Assembly: GCA_029261995.1 (NCBI GenBank)
Contig: JAJDAF010000067.1
Location: forward strand, 1-64,000
Source: Candidatus Zhuqueibacterota bacterium
GTDB lineage: Bacteria; Zhuqueibacterota; Zhuqueibacteria; Oceanimicrobiales; Oceanimicrobiaceae
DNA: 64,000 bases
Reading direction: 5' to 3'
The position numbers and the translations under genes are program-made. Below are positions 55,501 to 62,100 of this stretch, piece after piece. Each line of letters begins with the position of its first letter. The first letter of the stretch is position 1. Below the pieces are notes generated by a model. That model was not told the origin of the DNA and did not search any database. It worked only from the letters and a program-made list of their open reading frames with translations.

Positions 55501-55809
55501 GCGACCGGCAACCTCGATCTGATTCCTGAGATTTTTGAACTGGCGCAAAATTTCCCAAATCCCTTCAACCCGACAACTTCTATACGATTCGGCCTGCCCT
55601 CGGAAAGCCAGACCACAATTCAGGTCTACGATCTATTGGGTCGTCGGGTCAGAACTCTCCTGGCAAATGAGTTGCTTCAGGCTGGTTTCCATCTGGCGTT
55701 CTGGGATGGCCGGGACGACAATTCTCAGCCGGTTGCCAGTGGCGTCTACGTCTACCGCATCGTCGCCGGCACTTTCTCACAAGCTCGAAAAATGGTTTTG
55801 GTCAAGTAG
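52501..55809 (+). CDS. Large secreted beta-repeat protein with sorting domain
   Basis: An 1102-residue exported protein. A signal peptide (near LHAQW) is followed, from about 30 to 470, by repeated units of about 60 residues with the core GGxxIxWxDxR (for example GGIIVAWRDTR, GGAYITWQDSR, GGLLVAWEDNR), probably a beta-propeller. Fibronectin-like segments lie near 470-660. The C-terminal 85 residues from QNFPNPFNPTT are the type IX/FlgD-like sorting domain, ending SQARKMVLVK. It begins a plus-strand unit with the trypsin-fold gene 15 bases on. Surface localisation is expected; no enzymatic motif was found. Confidence 0.9.
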   Translation: MKIQSSACTLIFLLLSYGSTLHAQWSDNATENDTIVVGLGNQTAPVIISDGSGGIIVAWRDTRFNGSDIFAGRLDKSGNLPWQDSGVPVATAREDQEAPDMVSNGHGGAYITWQDSRAQGFGDIYAQEIEHLDGLARWQENGRIVQESSIRPSIIQDSIFGTIIASYATVVARALITVNRLGTNGDPDLALTNKLPSEDASVASTSSRQELISDSNGGAILAWADVRSGAGTELYAARLDQNGETPWPGGEVKLAATITSDTRPAIVADDEGGVIIVWISPEQPGSTNDLVRAQRLNAQGQAQWLAAGVVVSSVAASKRNVRIARTDEGVFVVVWEDLSTGPDRDIAAQRITSLGNVQGPLIDVVSETGAQSNPVVLANNRGGLLVAWEDNRLSTESDIYGQLIDASGGLTWGEGGMAVSTAANIQTKPVLTHDGLGGAVIAWQDFRSGVDFDIYSQRVSQSGALGEFRTITTTSPSATTSWEVGGTQLITWSFRGEIDSVSIELSRNGGASYFPADIVTEGAANTGSFSFVVSGDPSNNCRLRIRAVNNEHIQNLSPIFVIAPAASPSLQTNGVEQAVLDSALQVTAVSTDFSGIEEVTLLYQEGGVQTFVSTTMSRFGQDEFAATIPAASVSVRGLRYYISSMDSIGLETSSDTFNVAVAFESGTQIRLIASGSELTDYRMISAPNLLTQTVLDSIFATSGFGAYDTTSWRVFQYRDTSYVERDSLNALSFRFEPGEAFWLISESSHTIDFGAGVSQTANANHGITLHSGWNQIANPFAFPIAWEDILVASGDPNLSLPSTWRDSYVSPQQLDPFEGYFVHFFGDGDMTLVFPPIAFGESGSLAKGSVGPDWQIQISAQCGTARDNENYAGVDARASVEWDRLDQPEPPPFGDFVSVNFPHKGWSRFGMDYSSDYRPVLEDGQVWEFQVRTNQKNTQAVLSFSGLADVPPNINVLLLDERLHVRQDLRENPYYRFPTGSHGTAKALKLLVGDSEFLAAATGNLDLIPEIFELAQNFPNPFNPTTSIRFGLPSESQTTIQVYDLLGRRVRTLLANELLQAGFHLAFWDGRDDNSQPVASGVYVYRIVAGTFSQARKMVLVK

Positions 55810-55824
55810 TAACCGGAGTTCCAA

Positions 55825-56703
55825 ATGCTTACAACACGATTGCTGACATCCCTTTTCTGCCTGCTGGCCGGGTTCTCATTTTTGCAGGCACAGGAGGATA
55901 CCAAATCTTCCATGGACGAACATGTCCTGACGCAGGAAGGTTATGATATGACTGCCCCCGCCATCGTAAAAATCGTTTCTGATGCGGGCAGCAAGATCGG
56001 CACGGGCGCACTGGTTGGCGTCACCATCGATCCTAAAAATGAGACAAAGATCGGTTTCATTCTGACTTCCTACAGTATGGTAGCCGGGCGCGACAAGGTC
56101 GCCGTGATTTTGAAGAATCATTCGGACGCATTGCTTGGCCATGTCGTTGAGAAATGGATTGACTTCGATTTGGACATCGCGATTGTTGCTGTGCGCGGGT
56201 TCCCGGATGGTCAGCCTACCGTGACTTTCGGCTCAACTAAGAAGAAAGATGATGGCGATGTCCTGACCACGCTCATGCACACCGACGCCAGTGACTGGAT
56301 TCCGGTACCGGTTGAATTGAAGAGTGCGGATGCGACTCATCTGACTTTTTCCGTCATCGACCGCATGGGCCTGGAAGGAACGCCCGTTGTCAGGGACGAC
56401 GGCGCCATGGCCGCGCTCTTTGTCAGCGACCAAACACTGGGCGCTGGCGATATCCCGCTGGCCTCGGCCGTCAAGACAGGTGTTGTGAAGCCGCTGCTTA
56501 AAGAGTGGTTTAAGCCAATCAAGCTCGAACAAAAATGGCAGGACAAACGTGGTGGCGGAATTGCCACCTGGATGTGGGCCGTTGGTGGCGGTGTGCTCGG
56601 TGGCTCGGTCGCGACTGTTCTCGCTCTCTCCGGTGGAGACGATCCTGGTACCTCCCGTGGTTTGCCGGGTCCTCCCGCGCCGCCGCCTGGTGGCAGCCAG
56701 TAA
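55825..56703 (+). CDS. Trypsin-fold protein without catalytic triad, membrane-anchored
   Basis: A 292-residue exported protein: signal peptide (near LQAQE), a trypsin-like (S1/HtrA-type) domain at about 40-225, a membrane helix near 240-262 and a proline/glycine tail. The His site that is normally TAAH reads TSYS (position 84 is Ser), Asp117 is present in DLDIAIV, and the GNSGGP site reads GLEGTP, so Ser is lost. It is therefore probably a pseudoprotease acting by binding. It follows the large secreted-protein gene by 15 bases with a GGAG ribosome site, suggesting joint work at the envelope. Confidence 0.78.
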   Translation: MLTTRLLTSLFCLLAGFSFLQAQEDTKSSMDEHVLTQEGYDMTAPAIVKIVSDAGSKIGTGALVGVTIDPKNETKIGFILTSYSMVAGRDKVAVILKNHSDALLGHVVEKWIDFDLDIAIVAVRGFPDGQPTVTFGSTKKKDDGDVLTTLMHTDASDWIPVPVELKSADATHLTFSVIDRMGLEGTPVVRDDGAMAALFVSDQTLGAGDIPLASAVKTGVVKPLLKEWFKPIKLEQKWQDKRGGGIATWMWAVGGGVLGGSVATVLALSGGDDPGTSRGLPGPPAPPPGGSQ

Positions 56704-56879
56704 GCTGATGAGAGCGCATCCAAACGTGATTTGCTGGCATTATTAGGGCATTGCATAGAATTCTCTCCTGAGACGGCGGACTGTTTGGAGGCGCTCGCAG
56801 TCCTGCCGCTGCCCCGTCTTGACCTTTGTCGCGTCTTTTTGTAGATTCCACCATTCTCAATCTTCAAATCACAGGCAAG

Positions 56880-58043
56880 ATGAAGTTCCCCTTACCTCAT
56901 TGGTGGAGTTGTTTGCGCGTTGACACAGGGAGTCTGAACCGGACCCTACTCCTGGGGCTGCTCGCGTTTTCTTCCGGTTGCTCCAGCGATACCCCGCATC
57001 GAATCTCACCCGCAGCCCAACCCTCGCTCCGCATTCTGACCATCAATGTCTGGTCTGGCCTTGATTATGAAGGCACGCTGTGGATGGGAGAATATGAAAG
57101 CACAACTGTGCGGCGCCGACGCTACCATGCGCTGATTGAACAGATCAATCATCTGCAGCCGGATATAATCGGCGTGCAAGAAGCCAACAAGCTACCGGAT
57201 TATGCCGACAGGCTTGCGCAGGACCTCGGTTTTGAGGTCAACTACCATGTTGGCGTCGGTGGCGTGCGACTCGGCAAAGTCGGCCTGCCGTGGAATTTAC
57301 GTGAGGGCGATGCCATTCTTACCCGGCCCTCGCTGCAGGCGGAGTTTGCTGGCCGTCAGCGACTCTCCGGCGGCCACGTCGGCAGTTTCTTCACCTTTCA
57401 TTTCTCGGATGCAACACAAATCCTGGCCGTAAAAGTCGTCAATCGCGGCAAGCCCATTTTTGTCTTTGCGACCCATTGGCACGCCTCCGTTTTAGAAACT
57501 GACCAGGTGCTGAACCGTTTGCAGCAGGCGCTTTCCTCCGGAGAAATTGTCCAGCCAGAACACGATGAGATCGTTTCCAGGCTTGCGGCGGGCCAGGCGT
57601 GGCGCAGGTCGGAATCTGAGCAAACCCTTGAGTTTATTAAAGAGATTGCCGGGCAGCAACCCTACATTTTGCTCGGAGATTTCAATGCGACTGAGGATTC
57701 AGAAGAGGTCGCTTTGCTGCGCCGTGCGGGTGCGGTCGATGCTTTTCGGCTCTGCAATCCGGATTCGGCCGGCTACACCTGGGCCGCCAGCTCAAACTTG
57801 AACATTCGCCAGCACTACCTGAAACAGCCCGAAGAAAACCAACCGCCAGATTTTTTCACTGCACTAAAGCGCCTGCACGAAGCGACTCCGAAGCGCATCG
57901 ATTACATCTTCGCGGGCCCCTGCGACCTTCTGCAAGAATTCGGAATTTCGATTGTGAGCAGCAAAGTGGTGATGAATCAGGTCGTCGAAGGCGTGCACGC
58001 CAGCGACCACTTTGGTGTTTTTGCGGAATTGCGGTTTGAGTAG
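56880..58043 (+). CDS. Endonuclease/exonuclease/phosphatase family lipoprotein
   Basis: A 387-residue lipoprotein (lipobox SSGC, Cys34) with the EEP fold. The core motifs are complete: LTINVW, GVQEAN (catalytic Glu), HWHA, GDFNAT and ASDHFGVFAEL (Asp-His). Members cleave phosphodiester or phosphomonoester bonds in nucleic acids, inositol phosphates or sphingomyelin; here export argues for an extracellular or periplasmic substrate. The ATG before KFPLPHWW starts a good lipoprotein signal; an earlier in-frame TTG is not supported. The 176 bases before it hold no gene. A hairpin follows the stop. Confidence 0.88.
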   Translation: MKFPLPHWWSCLRVDTGSLNRTLLLGLLAFSSGCSSDTPHRISPAAQPSLRILTINVWSGLDYEGTLWMGEYESTTVRRRRYHALIEQINHLQPDIIGVQEANKLPDYADRLAQDLGFEVNYHVGVGGVRLGKVGLPWNLREGDAILTRPSLQAEFAGRQRLSGGHVGSFFTFHFSDATQILAVKVVNRGKPIFVFATHWHASVLETDQVLNRLQQALSSGEIVQPEHDEIVSRLAAGQAWRRSESEQTLEFIKEIAGQQPYILLGDFNATEDSEEVALLRRAGAVDAFRLCNPDSAGYTWAASSNLNIRQHYLKQPEENQPPDFFTALKRLHEATPKRIDYIFAGPCDLLQEFGISIVSSKVVMNQVVEGVHASDHFGVFAELRFE

Positions 58044-58055
58044 TTGTGCGCGGTT

Positions 58056-58073
58056 TCTCCCTTTGAAGGGAGA
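58056..58073 (+). terminator. Hairpin after the EEP-family gene
   Basis: TCTCCCT and AGGGAGA pair over seven bases around TTGA, 12 bases after the stop, followed by CAAATTTT. The T run is weak, so termination is only probable. Confidence 0.4.
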
Positions 58074-58162
58074 CAAATTTTCGCTTGTCAGAGCGAAATC
58101 AGAGGGATGTTAATCCCCTGCGGCCAGAGCACCTACGAATTTCGGATCAAAGTCTCTCCAGG

Positions 58163-58284
58163 CTAGTGTCACGATTTCTAATTTTCCGAACAAAACTCTG
58201 ACAGGGTTTCGCCCCTTTTTTATGCCTGAAACGGTTAACATCAAACCCTGTCAGAGTTCGCTTATTTGGAAATCATCACACTAG
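58163..58284. mobile_element. MITE-like palindromic element, copy 2
   Basis: Second copy of the 122-base element, differing from the first only at one position (C here, A there, 50 bases in). It has the same CTAG ends, terminal inverted repeats and internal 16-base arms. It lies between two convergent genes, and its last CTA is the stop codon (TAG on the minus strand) of the VTT-domain gene. Confidence 0.8.
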
Positions 58285-58991
58285 GCCTGCGAGTCTCCGA
58301 AATCCTCCAACTCCCCCGGCGTCTTAATTAGTCGTTCCTTTAGCAATACGCCCAGGCTGGCTCCCCACTTGATGATCAGCAAAAGCACGCCCGGAAAGAT
58401 GAACACGGCGGCGAGAAACCACACCGAATTGACATAGTCGCGACCGTAGTAAGCCAGCAGGTAGTAGCGCGGAATGCGTCCGAGAAAGCCGGAGAACATG
58501 AAGAGCGGCTTCGAGTATTTCCGGGTGATGGCGTAGATTCTGAGCGCCTCCGCCGGGATGGGCAGGAAGGAAGTCACGGCCAGGATGAGAAATTTGTGTT
58601 TTTCGAAAAGCGGTGCTGCCTTCTCATAGACCCAGCTGTTTTTGAAATTGGCTATCTTGTTGAACTTAAAAAGAGTGGTGAAAACCATGTATTCCGCAAA
58701 ATAGGCCACCAGAGTAGCCGCGCCACCCACGAATGCGACCAACATGGGGTCTGAGCTTTTTGCTGCTCCGAGTACGATGATATTGGCCGGCAGCGGGAAA
58801 AATGCCGTGGCCGCGCATATTAGCAGAAAAAAGCCAGTCAGGCTAAACGCCTCGTTGCTATCGGAAATGATTTTCTGATTAATCCAATACCAGTAAAGAG
58901 CGACGATGATGAGCGCGGGCAGGCTTTTGAGGAGTGCTCGGAAGTTGATTTTGATTTTCTTCACCAAGGAACTTAGTGAAATGGTTGCCAA
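58281..58991 (-). CDS. VTT-domain (DedA/YqaA-like) membrane protein
   Basis: A 236-residue inner-membrane protein with about six hydrophobic segments. The VTT/SNARE-associated core is seen in TAFFPLPANIIVLGAA and VTSFLPIPAEALRIYAI, ending in FLGRIPRYYLLAYYGR, the two re-entrant loops and arginine expected for the family. Homologues move phospholipids or undecaprenyl phosphate across membranes. The start appears to be TTG with no strong ribosome site; a later TTG/GTG is possible. The stop codon lies inside the inserted palindromic element, so the native C-terminus may have been a little longer or different. Confidence 0.85.
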   Translation of the reverse strand: MATISLSSLVKKIKINFRALLKSLPALIIVALYWYWINQKIISDSNEAFSLTGFFLLICAATAFFPLPANIIVLGAAKSSDPMLVAFVGGAATLVAYFAEYMVFTTLFKFNKIANFKNSWVYEKAAPLFEKHKFLILAVTSFLPIPAEALRIYAITRKYSKPLFMFSGFLGRIPRYYLLAYYGRDYVNSVWFLAAVFIFPGVLLLIIKWGASLGVLLKERLIKTPGELEDFGDSQA

Positions 58992-59107
58992 TCCGCAAGG
59001 GTTTTGCCCTGCGGCCCGCGTGGAAACCGTACCATCCCATCTTTTTTTCTGAGATCAGAGAGAATGCACAGGTCGGGTCACTCTTCATACGTTGAGGAGA
59101 TAATCAG

Positions 59108-62100
59108 ATGAAAACCACAATCTGCGCTTTTGTGCTGGCAGCGTCGAGCGCGCTTTTAGGCCAGACCACCTACTATGTTTCCAACGCTGGAAACGATGCC
59201 AATGCCGGCACATCACCAGGCTCCGCCTGGAAGACCCTGGCAAAAGTCGAGACCATGGCATTTGCGCCTGGCGATGAAGTCCTTCTACGGCGCGGCGATG
59301 TCTGGCATGAGAGCCTGACCGTGCCGCGCAGTCAGATTGTGATCGGTGCTTTTGGTTCGGGCAATCGCCCAAAGATCTCGGGGGCCGATGTGCTGACCGG
59401 TTGGACTCTCGTCACCTCGAACGTCTTTTCCGTAGGGCTGACCGCCAAAGCTGAAGCCGTCTATTTCGACGGTAAGCTGCTGCGTCCGGACGATGGCGCC
59501 AGCTCCAACGTCGAGGTTGGTGAGTGGGACTGGCGCAACAAGATGCTCTACCTGAATGTGGGTGGCGATCCCGCAGGCGGGACGGTGGAGGCCTCGGTTC
59601 GGCTGTTCGGCGTCAGTCTTGGCTACGAAGAGGGCCGGAGCAGCGCGGTTAAGGATTCGGTGACGCTACAGGATCTGCACATCGAAAAATCCTATCTTTG
59701 GGGCATTGACGCAGTCGATAGTAAGCATTCCGTGTTGCAGCGGCTCGAGGTTGCACACATCTCGCCCGGACGCATTGCCGGCGGCAACAGTCCGGTGGGC
59801 ATCGGGTTGAACCATGGCTCGCAAAACAACCTTGTGCTCGATTGCGAGATTCACGACATCAAGAAAAACTCACGGATGCAGGAGGGCAGCGCCATCTACG
59901 TTGGCACCACGGCCTCCCGCGGGACTCATCTGAGTGAGAACAACCGCATCCGGAACAACCACATTTACAATTGCGCAGTCGGCACAAATTTGAAATACTC
60001 CGCCGGCAGCGGCCACATCATGGAAGGCAACGACTACCATGATTTTGGCAATCGCGCCATCGAGGCGGTGCGCAACAACACCATCCGCTACAACAGATTC
60101 CACGACATCAACAACCCGGATGAAAACAAAACAGCCAGCGGAATAGAGTGTTTCTCCGGCAACCGAATCCACCATAATTTGTTCCACAACGTCGAATACA
60201 GCATCGTGGTCATCGGCCCGACCACCGGCATGGAAGCCAGGATGGACGGCGGCGATGACAATCAGATTTTGAACAACACGGTTGCCGGCGGCACCGTTTT
60301 CCTGCAGTTGCTCAACATGCGCGGCGCCAGCACAAAGGGAAATCGTATCCAGAATAATCTGGTGGCCGGCACATTCGCGATGGTGGAGTTTGCCCGCAGC
60401 ACCTACACCGACCTGTGCACTTTTGACCACAACTGCTACTACAATCCAACCAAAGTGCGATTTCTCACGGGTTCGGATTTTCGAACCTTTGACGAGTGGA
60501 AGGACCGAATCGGCGGCGGTAGTCAGGAAGCGAACAGCATTTTGCTCGACCCGGCCTTTGTCAATCGTGAATCTGGCGATTTTGGTCTCAGGGAGAATTC
60601 GCCCTGCCTCGACGCCGGCATGCAGGTCAATCTGGAGCGTGACATTCAGGGGCGCGCGTTGCGTGGGATGCCGGATATCGGTGCTTTCGAACTGTCGTCT
60701 GTTCTTGCAACAGGGTCAGAGGAAGACGATGCAGACAGTGATTCATCGCAGGCGCAGGTGGTGCGCGGCGCGGATGGTTTAACCTATTCGCAGCGAAGGC
60801 AAGCCTGGCGGCGGCAATCTCTTGAGATGCCAAATGATTCGATGCAGGTTGAAGAACGGCTGGAGAATCTCTTCCTCTATCTGGAAAACGGCATCTACAA
60901 TTCCGCTGTTGAGACCACCCTGAATCACATGCTGCAGCAGTGGGCGGCCGCCGCCCGTGAGCCGCAGTTGTATGGCATTGTCATCGTTCTGAAATACGGC
61001 AGCCGCGGCAAGCGCCTGATTTCCGATGAAGTCGAGCGCAAGATTCTGGACCGCTACGAAAGGATGATCGGCGACGGCAATGGCTTCGGCGGGCTCAACC
61101 CGAACAAGAATCTGCTATCCATGGCCGGCATGTATCTTTACTGTCTGCATTTCAATCGGAACATCCAATTTCCGGTCTATGGCATGCCTTCTCAGCCAGC
61201 CGTCAGCCGCAACCACTACATCGGCGCCTGGGATTCCTTTAGGAGCCGCAATGGCCAGCGCAGCTACAATTTTGACAGCGGGCCCTACAATGCGCTCAAT
61301 TTGAGCCGCGACTACCTGCAGTATCGATTTGACGACTGGTATTTGAAGGGCAACTGGGAGTTTGACAGCCAGACCTACCATCTTCATTTTACCAATGTCG
61401 CTGTCGCGCTTGCCGAGATGTCAACTGAACCGGCCATGCGCAACCAGGGCAACATGCTGGCCCAGCTCATGATTCTCGATTTCGCCATGGACCAGGGACT
61501 CTCCAATCTAAGCGGAACCCTTGGCCGCACGGATTACCGCAAGATTACACGAGAAGCGATTTCCACCACCTGTAATTATTTGGGATTAGGAGAAACTTCG
61601 TCGCGCTGGGCACACAATCAAGTGCCGTTCATCTACGATTGGCAGCCGCTGCCCGTGGTCATCGATGCCGCCACAATTCACGATGAAGCCGATGACTACT
61701 TTCATTTTCACATGGAAAACCATGCCCTCGGCGGCGATGATTCCGGGCGCAAAAATAAGCAGGGAAAGGGCAAATGGAATTTCGTGACGCCGTTTTACGG
61801 ACTGGGTTCAAATGTCGGCGCCAAGCGCAGCGGCTGGCTGCTGACGGTCAACTCATCAAGGAAAGAGGGCTCGTTTCTACGCTTGTGGAGTAACGAGCGT
61901 GCTGAGGCGGCGCGTCCAAAGTCGGAAGGCTATTATCTCGGCCGAACGGGACGGCAGTACCGCCGCTGGCTATTTGACAGCTTCGCCTCTGAGGGCGGCG
62001 CCGCAAGCCCCAGAATCCTGGAGAAATCCAATGACCCCTCATCCTGGGATGCGAAGGATGAGAAGCAGGGCGTGCTGTTCCGGCGGGAAGGCAGAGTATT

